From assembly GCA_028723525.1 (NCBI GenBank), contig JAQYET010000033.1:62001-126000 (forward strand): 64,000 nt of DNA, given 5' to 3'. This document shows positions 1 through 7,787 of the stretch, in pieces. The DNA comes from Prevotellaceae bacterium. GTDB lineage: Bacteria; Bacteroidota; Bacteroidia; Bacteroidales; Bacteroidaceae. The position numbers were made by a program, and so were the translations under genes. Positions within the stretch are counted from its first letter, which is position 1. Every line of letters begins with the position of its first letter. Below the pieces are notes generated by a model. The model ran no database searches. It was not told the DNA's origin and saw nothing but the letters and a program-made list of their open reading frames with translations.

Positions 1-1374
1 GATGCGGTTGCCGTCTTCCATCATCGGGCGTAAGATGTTTGTCACCGTCAAACCTATGCAAATGGATGCTATGATATACCTTACAGCCTTTGTTTCTCTT
101 TGGAACGACGGCTTTTTCCCACCCTTTGCAATCACTGCCACAGCCAAAGGAAGGGCGAGGATGCACATTGTCTGACCGTAGAATTGACTCGTACCGTTGC
201 TGCCGAGAGGGAAGAACAGAGGAGGGAAGAATGAGAGAGCGACGAGCGTTAAGGCTTGATATTTGAGGCTTGAGGATTCTTTCTTCGCTTCGCTTCGAAA
301 GCCTGTTCCGGCGGAGCCGAGCCGAGCGATGAGCGAGGATGAGTGTTGGGAGGGGAATTTTCTGCTGTATATATAGAGCAGGAAGGCGGCGAGACAGAAG
401 CCGACGGTGGTGTTTGCGGAAATTCCGTCTTGCCATACAACGATGATTACCATAGCCGAAAGTATGCAGTAAGCAAGGTGTAGGAGGCGTTTTCCCACCT
501 GTATGTTTGCCAGAATGAAACCATACATCACAAAGGCGATGAACAGCGACATTCTTATTTCTCCCAAAATATCAATGAGATAACATCTTATTATCGACTT
601 CATACTATGCGGGTCGGTGCTGTCACCGCTTATATGTATAAGGTCGCCGACGGTGAGTTGCAACACTCCTAACGTGCCGTCTGCCCACGCCATGCCGACA
701 ACCATGAGGCAGCCTGCTGCCACCCCGGTGAAGAAAGCGGCGATATGCTTCAGCCAAGCCACCTTGATGTCATAGAGCAACGAGATGACTATGGCAAAGA
801 ACGGCAGCATGACGAAAGACAGATTGACAAGGCGGAGGAAAAACGATATGCCTATCACCACTCCCGATAAGGCAATGGCAGTCAGCGGTCGGCGGCAGGA
901 GTGCAATCCCTTGTGATACAACAGAATGGCGCATACGAGCATAAATATCGACAGGTCGTTATAGTTGATTTCGCTGTAAGCCCCATACTGTGCAAGCACC
1001 GTTATGGCAAGTCCGGCGATGATATGCTTAGTCTTTATGAAGTTGCGCAGATACAGGTAGATGATGACTTGCAAGGCGGTGAGCAGAACAACCCTCAATA
1101 TGCGCAGCCCGAGCAGCATTTCAATGCCGAGCAGGTTGCACACCGCGCTGCACAGGTGATAAGTGAGATACCACTGTCCGAGATAATAGGTCGTGTAAGG
1201 GTCGGCATTGAAGTGCCTGTAGCCGGAGATGTAAATTCCGATGTCGAAGTGTGATATGCCTTGAAAGGATGTAGCGAGAAGGAATATCGCAGCAATGGCA
1301 AGATATATTGCGAACGACAGACTGCCGTTTCCGCTCTGCCTGTCATAAATAAAATTGTTGTCTCTCTCAGTCAT
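1..1374 (-). CDS. Polytopic membrane protein, C-terminus cut off by the window edge
   Basis: An open frame of 458 codons starts at the ATG complementary to 1372-1374 and runs off the left edge without a stop. The product begins MTERDNNFIYDRQSG and then has many hydrophobic segments of about 20 residues, with short Tyr/His-rich loops after the first segment (FDIGIYISGYRHFN). That pattern recalls GT-C glycosyltransferases or polysaccharide polymerases, but no catalytic motif decides it. It is the last visible member of the minus-strand surface-sugar cluster, separated from the aminotransferase by 211 nt that hold a 22-bp repeat array. Residues of about 340-382 are encoded by heptanucleotide-repeat DNA. 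The role in glycan assembly is inferred from position. Confidence 0.7.
   Translation of the reverse strand, partial: MTERDNNFIYDRQSGNGSLSFAIYLAIAAIFLLATSFQGISHFDIGIYISGYRHFNADPYTTYYLGQWYLTYHLCSAVCNLLGIEMLLGLRILRVVLLTALQVIIYLYLRNFIKTKHIIAGLAITVLAQYGAYSEINYNDLSIFMLVCAILLYHKGLHSCRRPLTAIALSGVVIGISFFLRLVNLSFVMLPFFAIVISLLYDIKVAWLKHIAAFFTGVAAGCLMVVGMAWADGTLGVLQLTVGDLIHISGDSTDPHSMKSIIRCYLIDILGEIRMSLFIAFVMYGFILANIQVGKRLLHLAYCILSAMVIIVVWQDGISANTTVGFCLAAFLLYIYSRKFPSQHSSSLIARLGSAGTGFRSEAKKESSSLKYQALTLVALSFFPPLFFPLGSNGTSQFYGQTMCILALPLAVAVIAKGGKKPSFQRETKAVRYIIASICIGLTVTNILRPMMEDGNRI
231..353 (-). repeat. Degenerate heptanucleotide repeat carried in frame inside a gene
   Basis: Read on the minus strand, this stretch is made of drifting 7-nt units such as CCTCAAG, CCTCAAA, TATCAAG, CCTTAAC, GCTCGTC and, further on, CTCATCG and GCTCGGC. 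It stays open in the frame of the membrane protein and encodes a Ser/Ala/Arg-rich hydrophilic stretch between two hydrophobic segments. The same kind of repeat occurs at 12201-12262 (as a terminator) and at 63762-63825 (inside another membrane-protein gene). Confidence 0.55.
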
Positions 1375-1453
1375 CACGTTAATATGTTTTGTCGTTAATG
1401 TCCTTTCATACGCAGTATTGTTACCACCGACGCTGCCGAAGCAGGCTTGCTGC

Positions 1454-1541
1454 ATCGTAAATTTGCCGATTTTACCCACCAAAATCGCCGAATTTGCAAT
1501 GTAAAATCGCCGAAATTACTTTGCAAAACCGCCGAAATTGC
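1454..1541. repeat. 22-bp palindromic repeat array, copy A (4 units)
   Basis: Four units with an exact 22-bp period start at 1454, 1476, 1498 and 1520. Each carries a core like AAAATCGCCGAAATTAC, that is TCGSCGA (an odd palindrome) flanked by four or more A/T bases and closed by RC. The five bases between cores vary. Two cores are degenerate (TTGCCGA, CCGCCGA). It lies between the aminotransferase stop and the start of the next minus-strand gene. Related arrays occur at 36322, 44306 and 55859. Confidence 0.85.
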
Positions 1542-1585
1542 TTTTGTGGAGAAATCCTTTTAAAGGCGGAAAAGGCTGCTTCCGG

Positions 1586-2701
1586 TCAGCAAAAGCCGTT
1601 CAGCCGCTCCACCACCAGCTCCACCTCGGCATCGGTCATTGCCTGATTGCAAGGCAGACTGAGCTCGTCGCGATGTATTCTCTCGGTCACGGGCAGACTC
1701 ATTCCGTTCCACTCGGCATAGCACATTTGCTTATGTGGCGGGATAGGGTAGTGTATCATTGTTTTCACACCTTGTTCTTCGAGGTGTCTCTGCAGCCTGT
1801 CACGCTCTTTGCAGAGCACCGGAAAGATGTGGTGAACGCTGCGCCGGCAGTATTCCTGCGTAGGCAATGATATTAAGGCATTGGTGACGTTCTGCGCGTA
1901 ATATTCCGCAATGTCGCGCCGCCGCCTGTTTTCCTTGTCAAGATATTGTAGTTTTACACTAAGCACTGCAGCCTGAATTTCGTCGAGGCGACTGTTCCGC
2001 CCCTTGAGACGGAACACATATTTCTCGGCAGACCCATAGTTGGCGATAGCCCTGATGGTTTCTGCCAAGACATCGTCGTCTGTAATTACCGCCCCACCGT
2101 CGCCCAAAGCACCGAGATTCTTACCGGGATAGAAACTGTGGGCAGCGGCATCAGACTGTGTCTCCCCGGCTTTCAGCCCATTCAATATCTCGCTGTGCAT
2201 CATGCCGTGAGCCTGTGCGCAGTCTTCTATCAGTTTCAGGTTGTGGCGTTTGCAGATTTCCTTTATCCTGCATGAGAACGCCGGATGCCCATAGAGGTGA
2301 ACTATCATTACAGCCCGTGTGCGCTCGGTTATCTTCTCCTCTATCAGGTTGTCGTCAATCTGAAACGTGTCGATGCGAGGCTCCACGAGCACCGGTCGCA
2401 GCCTGTTCTCGGTAATCGCAAGAATGGAAGCGATGTAGGTGTTGGCAGGAACGATAACCTCGTCGCCCTCTTTCAGTGTCCCCAGTTCCATATAAGCACG
2501 CAGGATGAGGGTCAGTGCGTCAAGACCGTTCCCCACGCCGATGCAATGACGGCTGGCGGTGTAGGCTGAATATTCGCGCTCGAAGTTGCTCACAGCATCG
2601 CCGTGGACATACCATCCGCTCTCAATCACCCTGTTCACGGCGTCTCTTATCTCGTCGGCGTGCATGCCATTGATGCGTTTCAGTGATAAATATTCTATCA
2701 T
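1586..2701 (-). CDS. fdtB: dTDP-3-oxo-hexose aminotransferase (DegT/DnrJ/EryC1 family)
   Basis: PLP-dependent sugar aminotransferase of 371 residues. It would transfer an amino group from glutamate to C3 of dTDP-6-deoxy-hex-3-ulose in the cytoplasm. Visible family marks are the cofactor-binding EDCAQAHG (159-166) and the Schiff-base lysine 194 in SFYPGKNLGALGDGG, with the Gly-rich NGLDAL pocket near residue 58. Length is normal for the family. The gene lies in a minus-strand run with rfbB and fdtA, which supply its substrate; that context is why FdtB/QdtB is preferred over other DegT members. Whether the product has galacto or gluco configuration cannot be read from the sequence. Confidence 0.85.
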   Translation of the reverse strand: MIEYLSLKRINGMHADEIRDAVNRVIESGWYVHGDAVSNFEREYSAYTASRHCIGVGNGLDALTLILRAYMELGTLKEGDEVIVPANTYIASILAITENRLRPVLVEPRIDTFQIDDNLIEEKITERTRAVMIVHLYGHPAFSCRIKEICKRHNLKLIEDCAQAHGMMHSEILNGLKAGETQSDAAAHSFYPGKNLGALGDGGAVITDDDVLAETIRAIANYGSAEKYVFRLKGRNSRLDEIQAAVLSVKLQYLDKENRRRRDIAEYYAQNVTNALISLPTQEYCRRSVHHIFPVLCKERDRLQRHLEEQGVKTMIHYPIPPHKQMCYAEWNGMSLPVTERIHRDELSLPCNQAMTDAEVELVVERLNGFC

Positions 2702-2727
2702 AATTGCTCCTTTCTCGTGGGTTTGGG

Positions 2728-3141
2728 TTATTTCTTCTCTGTTCTAATCACATCGTAGTCAACGCCGTCTTTTATCATCCTTTTCCTGCCGCGGTCATAC
2801 GAACCGCTTAAAGGATTATCCTCCTCGCGGTAAAACTTGGTGGAAATGCCGCCGAGGAAAACCAGCATCTGGTCGATGTCTATCATTCCCAACAGATAGG
2901 CGAGGACATAATTCATCGCCTTTACCGCATTGCGAAGCAGACGCGGAAGCAGGTGAACCACAAGACAGAGAAGATAGACCTCGAAAAAAAGTTCGAAAAT
3001 GCTGACATGCCGCTTGCCATGATGCACGAATATCACAGAAATGAGACCCACGGCGAACATCACGATGAAGAAACGCAGGTTAGCCACCACCGGTTTCGGT
3101 AACGTCTTTAATATCTTCTTTATGGTGTTCGGTTCCGACAT
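2728..3141 (-). CDS. Small membrane protein of unknown function
   Basis: 137 residues with three probable membrane segments (about 20-40, 47-68 and 78-98) and a basic, charged C-terminus ending RTEKK. Not recognised with certainty. The helical part (FELFFEVYLLCLVVHLLPR) faintly recalls the N-terminal membrane domain of phosphoethanolamine transferases of the sulfatase fold, but the periplasmic catalytic domain is absent, so it could be a remnant or a separate small protein. It starts 10 nt after the acyltransferase stop and ends 26 nt before the aminotransferase start, so it is almost certainly co-transcribed with the amino-sugar genes. Confidence 0.6.
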   Translation of the reverse strand: MSEPNTIKKILKTLPKPVVANLRFFIVMFAVGLISVIFVHHGKRHVSIFELFFEVYLLCLVVHLLPRLLRNAVKAMNYVLAYLLGMIDIDQMLVFLGGISTKFYREEDNPLSGSYDRGRKRMIKDGVDYDVIRTEKK

Positions 3142-3151
3142 GCCGTTAGTG

Positions 3152-4090
3152 TTATAATGTCCATTCGTAGGTGTCGTAGCAAATCGCCCTGCCGCCGAAG
3201 CCTTCCTTCTGATATATAAGGTCCTCGTTGAGTGTCATGCTGTTTCCTTCGGTTGACTTCCCGAAGTCGATACATCCCACGTTTGGGAACTCACGGTTCA
3301 GTAGATGGTCGATGATGATGTCTATTGCTCCGTTCCTCTTTCCCTCCCTTGTTGCCGAAATATACTGCGTATGCACCATGTCGGGCATCACATAAACCAC
3401 GCAACCGCCCAGTGTCTCATCGCCTCTCCTGCTCACATACAGCCGTATGCGGTCGGGGAAACGCGAGTGCAGGAGCAGCATTTCGTCGAGGGAATGAACA
3501 GGTTTTGTGCCGTGGTTTTCCATAAGGTTTGCCGTGAGAATATCCCAAAAGACGCCGAAATCGGTGCTACGCTCCACCGTCATGCCCATGTCGTGAGCCT
3601 TGCGCAGTCCGTGGCGGCGGTCTTTCTTCCACTTAATGGCAGCTTTCGGGAAAATCGTTGACGACACGTCGCGTTCCAATATCCTGTAATCACATTCGCG
3701 GTGAATGGCATATAGGTCTTCTTCCGACGGCATGCGGTGATAGATTGTCGGCGTTGCCTTATACACAACGCGCCTTATCCCCTCGCTTCTGAGGGAGTCG
3801 TTGAGCAGCCGGAACATCTCCATGACATGCACCGTGCGCGCTTCGTGGGAGGTTATCAGTCCGCCGTAAGTGAGCCCTTGATGTGAGAAAAGCGTGTCGC
3901 CGCAGACATTGGCAGGGAGCATTGCGTAAAGTCTGTTGTCGCGATAGAACATGAACGAATGGTCGGCAAACCTGTCTTCGTGGTAGTCCATGTAGCGCCG
4001 GTCGAAAAGGAAAGTGCCGTTTTTCGACCGCTCCACGAAAGAGTTCCACTCCTGTTCCCGGGCTTTTGCATATCTCCTTACTTCGAACAT
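3152..4090 (-). CDS. FemAB-like GNAT acyltransferase of the amino-sugar cluster
   Basis: 312 residues resembling the GNAT/FemAB-like acyltransferases (Acetyltransf_6 type) found in exopolysaccharide loci. An N-terminal half reads a substrate (LFSHQGLTYGGL), and a C-terminal half has a GNAT-like core (GGCVVYVMPDMVHTQYIS, then NGAIDIIIDHLL). Its start overlaps the end of fdtA by 13 nt, so the two are probably translationally coupled. By position it is the best candidate for N-acylating the 3-amino group made by the aminotransferase. Classical pathways use a left-handed beta-helix FdtC for this step, and none is visible here. The substrate is inferred. Confidence 0.7.
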   Translation of the reverse strand: MFEVRRYAKAREQEWNSFVERSKNGTFLFDRRYMDYHEDRFADHSFMFYRDNRLYAMLPANVCGDTLFSHQGLTYGGLITSHEARTVHVMEMFRLLNDSLRSEGIRRVVYKATPTIYHRMPSEEDLYAIHRECDYRILERDVSSTIFPKAAIKWKKDRRHGLRKAHDMGMTVERSTDFGVFWDILTANLMENHGTKPVHSLDEMLLLHSRFPDRIRLYVSRRGDETLGGCVVYVMPDMVHTQYISATREGKRNGAIDIIIDHLLNREFPNVGCIDFGKSTEGNSMTLNEDLIYQKEGFGGRAICYDTYEWTL

Positions 4091-4488
4091 CCCACGTAGT
4101 CTAAGAAATCGTCGTAGTCATAGATGTAATCCTCCTCTTCGTAACGCCGTGATGCGAGCACGAGACACACCGCTCCCGACGAGAAATCGTCGAGTGTTCG
4201 CCATATTCCGGTGTCTATAAGCAACCCCTGCCACGGGTGATTGAGGAGATATTTCTTCTGCTCCCGCCCGTTGTCGAGCGTCACGGTGAAACTTCCGCTG
4301 GTAGCCACGATGAGTTGCCGGAGCCGCTTGTGGGCATGCCCTCCGCGACTTTCGCCCCCCGGAACGTCGTAAACCCAATAGGTCCGGGCAATCTCAAACG
4401 GAATTTGTCTGCATCCCTCTGCCACGGTGAGATTGCCCCTCGGGTCGGTAACTTTCTGCAGTTCGATTACTCTTCCAAGTTCTCCCAT
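4078..4488 (-). CDS. fdtA: dTDP-6-deoxy-hex-4-ulose 3,4-ketoisomerase (WxcM-like cupin)
   Basis: 136-residue single-domain cupin. It would move the keto group of dTDP-4-keto-6-deoxyglucose from C4 to C3. The conserved active-site segment is RGGHAHKRLRQ with His51 and His53. The C-terminal signature is the aromatic/acidic EEEDYIYDYDDFL. Length matches FdtA/TylM-type enzymes. It starts 3 nt after the rfbB stop and overlaps the acyltransferase, giving the order rfbB-fdtA-acyltransferase-aminotransferase, which is the biochemical order. FdtA and QdtA differ in product stereochemistry, and the sequence alone does not settle which this is. Confidence 0.88.
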   Translation of the reverse strand: MGELGRVIELQKVTDPRGNLTVAEGCRQIPFEIARTYWVYDVPGGESRGGHAHKRLRQLIVATSGSFTVTLDNGREQKKYLLNHPWQGLLIDTGIWRTLDDFSSGAVCLVLASRRYEEEDYIYDYDDFLDYVGCSK

Positions 4489-4491
4489 TGC

Positions 4492-5625
4492 TCAGCGGTT
4501 GCTATACATCTTCTCGTAGTATTTCAGATAGTCGCCACTTGTGACATTGTCGAGCCATTCGTGGTTGTCGAGATACCACCTGACGGTCTTTTCTATGCCT
4601 TCTTCAAACTGCAGGCTCGGTTCCCAGCCCAGTTCTTTCTGTAGTTTGGTGGAGTCTATGGCATAGCGCATGTCGTGCCCCTTGCGGTCGGTGACGTAGG
4701 TGATGAGGTTCATGTCCTCGCCCTCTTTGCGACCGAGAAGTCGGTCAACGGTGTTTATCACAACCTTTATGATGTCAATGTTCTTCCACTCGTTGAAGCC
4801 GCCGATGTTATAAGTCTCGGCAATCTTGCCGTTATGGAAAATCGTGTCGATAGCGCGTGCGTGGTCTTCCACGTAGAGCCAGTCGCGCACATTCTCCCCC
4901 TTGCCATATACAGGGAGCGGTTTGCGGTGACGGATGTTGTTGATGAACAGCGGTATAAGTTTCTCCGGGAACTGGTAAGGACCGTAGTTGTTGGAGCAGT
5001 TGGTGACAATCACCGGCATGCCATACGTGTCGTGAAAAGCCCTTACGAAGTGGTCGCTTGATGCCTTTGATGCCGAATATGGCGAGTGAGGTGCGTATTT
5101 TGTTGTTTCGAGGAAGAATTTGTCGCCGTAAGCCTTATGGTGTTCTGCCGAGGAAGCCGTGGTTGAGAATGGAGGTTCGATGCCTTCGGGGTGGGTTATT
5201 TCGAGTGCTCCATACACCTCGTCGGTGGAAATGTGATAGAAACGTTTGCCTTCGTAGCCTTCGGGGAGCGACTCCCAATAAAGTTTTGCTGCCTGAAGTA
5301 GCGACAAAGTGCCCATTACGTTGGTGCGTGCGAATGTGAACGGGTCTTTTATCGACCTGTCAACGTGGCTCTCTGCGGCGAGATGTATTATGCCATCGAC
5401 GTGCTTCTCCTGCATCAGTTTGTAGAAAGCGTCGAAGTCGCAGATGTCCATTTTAACAAATTCGTAGTTCTGTCGGTCCTCAATGTCCTTGAGGTTGGCA
5501 AGGTTGCCGGCATAGGTAAGGCTGTCAAGATTGATGATGTGATAATCGGGATATTTGTTCACAAACAATCTTACGACATGGTTTCCGATGAAACCTGCTC
5601 CTCCGGTGATTACTATAGTTCTCAT
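4492..5625 (-). CDS. rfbB: dTDP-glucose 4,6-dehydratase
   Basis: 377-residue extended short-chain dehydrogenase that converts dTDP-glucose to dTDP-4-keto-6-deoxyglucose with bound NAD. Visible features are the Rossmann GGAGFIG (8-14), the TDE catalytic triplet at 134-136 (HISTDEVYG), and the YxxxK pair Tyr183/Lys187 in YSASKASSDHF. RDWLYVEDHARAI and YNIGG follow in the sugar-nucleotide domain. A loop of about 20 residues after the TDE motif is usual in Bacteroidetes RfbB. rfbA, which would supply dTDP-glucose, is not in the window. It is the upstream gene of the tight amino-sugar block. Confidence 0.95.
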   Translation of the reverse strand: MRTIVITGGAGFIGNHVVRLFVNKYPDYHIINLDSLTYAGNLANLKDIEDRQNYEFVKMDICDFDAFYKLMQEKHVDGIIHLAAESHVDRSIKDPFTFARTNVMGTLSLLQAAKLYWESLPEGYEGKRFYHISTDEVYGALEITHPEGIEPPFSTTASSAEHHKAYGDKFFLETTKYAPHSPYSASKASSDHFVRAFHDTYGMPVIVTNCSNNYGPYQFPEKLIPLFINNIRHRKPLPVYGKGENVRDWLYVEDHARAIDTIFHNGKIAETYNIGGFNEWKNIDIIKVVINTVDRLLGRKEGEDMNLITYVTDRKGHDMRYAIDSTKLQKELGWEPSLQFEEGIEKTVRWYLDNHEWLDNVTSGDYLKYYEKMYSNR

Positions 5626-5672
5626 AATATGATGTTTTTACTTAATAACGTTGGGATTTGAAATAAATTGTG

Positions 5673-6287
5673 TCACAGCAACTTTATGAAATCCATGATG
5701 AAAGATGCAGTCCCTTCGATGCCGAGAACGGAAGAGTTGATGCACAGGTGATAATTGGCGGCATTTCCCCATTTCTGCCCTGTGTAGTAGTTGTAGTATG
5801 AAGCGCGCTCGTTTTCCTGACTGTTTATTATTTTGCATGCTGTCTCGTCATCGCAGAGGTCTCTTTTCTTCACTCTTTCGATGCGCTGTTTTATGTCGGC
5901 GGTGATGAAAACGTTCAGCACGTTGTCGTATTCCCGAAGCACGTAGTCGGCGCATCTCCCCACAAACACACATGCTCCCTCGGCTGCCGCTTTCTTTATT
6001 GCGTTGCTCTGAAACATGAACAGGCTCTCCTGAGACAGGTTGCTGTTGTAGAAACTGTTGTCGCCTATGTGTGGGGCGTGCATGCAGAAGAGCGAGCGCA
6101 GAAACCCCTTATGCTCATCGTTCTTCTCAAATATTTTCTCGGAGAAACCGCTCTCCTTTGCCGCAAGATTTAGTAACTCTTTGTCGTAGAACCTGCATCC
6201 CATTCTGTCGGCGAGACGTTTTGCCACCTCATGCCCCCCCGAACCGAGTTGTCTTCCTACGTTTATTATAATCTTTTCCTTGTCCAT
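5673..6287 (-). CDS. Cytidylate kinase-like family protein
   Basis: 204 residues of the cytidylate-kinase-like P-loop family (Cytidylate_kin2), common in gut Bacteroidales and Firmicutes. The nucleotide-binding loop is GRQLGSGGHEVAKRLA near the N-terminus, and the FYDKELL and VGRCADYVL segments are typical. The substrate of these proteins is not established, so the authentic CMP kinase role should not be assumed. It lies 28 nt downstream of the MATE gene with no terminator between, so both are probably read from the promoter at 7681-7713. Confidence 0.8.
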   Translation of the reverse strand: MDKEKIIINVGRQLGSGGHEVAKRLADRMGCRFYDKELLNLAAKESGFSEKIFEKNDEHKGFLRSLFCMHAPHIGDNSFYNSNLSQESLFMFQSNAIKKAAAEGACVFVGRCADYVLREYDNVLNVFITADIKQRIERVKKRDLCDDETACKIINSQENERASYYNYYTGQKWGNAANYHLCINSSVLGIEGTASFIMDFIKLL

Positions 6288-6315
6288 ATCTGAAAAAATA
6301 AAAAAGCGTTTCAGT

Positions 6316-7671
6316 TTAATTTGCAGTCTCTTGCCTTGCCTTCCTCATGTATGTTATCATAATGATGAGCGTGACGATGAACGATACTCCGTCGGCAGCA
6401 GGCAGCGACCACCACACTCCATCGACCCCCATTGATATTGGCAAGATGAGAAGCAGCGGCAGGAGGAATATTATCTGGCGCGAGAGAGCAAGGAAAATGC
6501 TCACCTTCGCCTTGCCGATAGACTGGAAGAAATTGGTGGTTACGGCTTGGAAACCCACCGTTGGGAAGAATATAAGACAGATGCGCATGCCGTGTATTGC
6601 CATGTCGATGAGTTGCTCGTCTGTTGTGAACATTCGTGCACAGGCGTATGGTGCCAACTCTCCTATGAGAAATCCGGTGATAGTGAAGAGTGTCGCTGCC
6701 ACCCATGCAATCTTCAGAACGAGCATAAGGCGGTCTTGTTTCTGCGCTCCGTAGTTGTAACCAGCTATCGGCTGCATGCCTTGGTTGATGCCCATCACCA
6801 CCATGAAGAAAATAAACGAAATGCGGTTGACTATCGCGTAAGCACCGACAGCTACGTCGCCTCCGTGTTTTACCAGTGTTGTGTTTATCAATATCACCAC
6901 CACGCATGAGCAGGCATTCATCGAGAAAGGTGACATACCGATGGCAAAGATGTTCTTTACGATGTCGGAACGCAGTTTGTATTCGCCTTTTGTGAGGTGC
7001 AGTATCTCGCTCTTGTCGCTGAATATGCGCAACTGCCATAACAAGGCGCAAGCCTGTGAGATCACCGTTGCTATCGCCGCGCCGCGTATTCCCATGCCGA
7101 AACCGTAGATGAAGAGCGGTGCTAACAATGTGTTCAGAACCACGGTGAACATTGTGGCATACATTGCCACCTTCGGCTTTGACGCCGCACGCAGTATGGC
7201 ATTCAGTCCGAAATAAAGATGAGTGATTACTGTTCCAATCAAGAGAACCGTCATGTATTCCCTCGCGTATGGCAGAGTGTTGTCTGTTGCACCGAAAAGT
7301 CGCAGTATAGGGTTGAGGAACAGGAGACACACTGCACCGAAAGAAATACCGATTATGATATTTAGCATGACGGTATTGGCAAGAATTTTCTTTGCCGTTT
7401 CATAATCGCGCTGCCCCAACTTTACCGAAATGGTCGTGGAAGAGCCGATGCCGATGGCAGAACCGAACGCCGTGCTGAGGTTCATTAAGGGGAAAGTGAT
7501 TGCAAGTCCCGATATGGCCATCGGTCCCGAACTCTGTCCAATGAATATGCTGTCAATCATGTTATACAGCGAAGAAGCCATCATTGCAACTATCGCCGGA
7601 GTAGCATATTTCAACAAAAGCCTGCCCACGGGTTCTGTACCGAGAGCCAATGTTGCTTTCCTTTTATCCAT
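6316..7671 (-). CDS. MATE-family multidrug/Na+ antiporter
   Basis: 451-residue inner-membrane transporter with about 12 predicted helices in two related halves, the usual MATE length. Family features are the N-terminal LLLKYATPAIVAMMASSLYNMIDSIFIG segment (first helix plus the N-D-FIG motif) and GINQGMQPIAGYNYGAQ at the start of the second half. The exported compound is unknown. A very clean promoter (7681-7713) precedes it, only a few bases from the oppositely directed xseA promoter. It is the first gene of the minus-strand run towards the dTDP-sugar genes. Confidence 0.9.
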   Translation of the reverse strand: MDKRKATLALGTEPVGRLLLKYATPAIVAMMASSLYNMIDSIFIGQSSGPMAISGLAITFPLMNLSTAFGSAIGIGSSTTISVKLGQRDYETAKKILANTVMLNIIIGISFGAVCLLFLNPILRLFGATDNTLPYAREYMTVLLIGTVITHLYFGLNAILRAASKPKVAMYATMFTVVLNTLLAPLFIYGFGMGIRGAAIATVISQACALLWQLRIFSDKSEILHLTKGEYKLRSDIVKNIFAIGMSPFSMNACSCVVVILINTTLVKHGGDVAVGAYAIVNRISFIFFMVVMGINQGMQPIAGYNYGAQKQDRLMLVLKIAWVAATLFTITGFLIGELAPYACARMFTTDEQLIDMAIHGMRICLIFFPTVGFQAVTTNFFQSIGKAKVSIFLALSRQIIFLLPLLLILPISMGVDGVWWSLPAADGVSFIVTLIIMITYMRKARQETAN

Positions 7672-7680
7672 AATTCGAGC

Positions 7681-7713
7681 GCAAAGGTAGTGGAAATTGC
7701 GTAAAATGACAAA
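7681..7713 (-). promoter_or_regulatory. Promoter of the MATE gene
   Basis: On the minus strand, TTTG (7710-7713) lies 20 nt from TACCTTTGC (7681-7689), matching the Bacteroidetes primary sigma consensus. Transcription would start close to the ATG at 7671, giving a very short leader. Confidence 0.7.
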
Positions 7714-7719
7714 TTTTCA

Positions 7720-7751
7720 TTTGTGTATTTGTGGAATATCATTATCTTTGC
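7720..7751 (+). promoter_or_regulatory. Promoter of xseAB
   Basis: TTTG at 7720-7723, 19 nt, then TATCTTTGC at 7743-7751. It sits back to back with the MATE promoter, the two -33 elements being only 6 nt apart. The box also rules out the upstream GTG at 7731 as the xseA start. Confidence 0.7.
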
Positions 7752-7787
7752 AGACAATTAAGTGAAACAGGAAGAACAACATACAGG

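Noticed and set aside
2728..4090. Frameshift joining the small membrane protein to the acyltransferase
   Set aside because: Both have their own start and stop 10 nt apart, and the acyltransferase already has full length, so a split gene is not needed.
6311..7330. 339-codon minus-strand open frame overlapping the MATE gene
   Set aside because: Out-of-frame reading of the MATE gene with Arg/His-rich composition and no recognisable domain.
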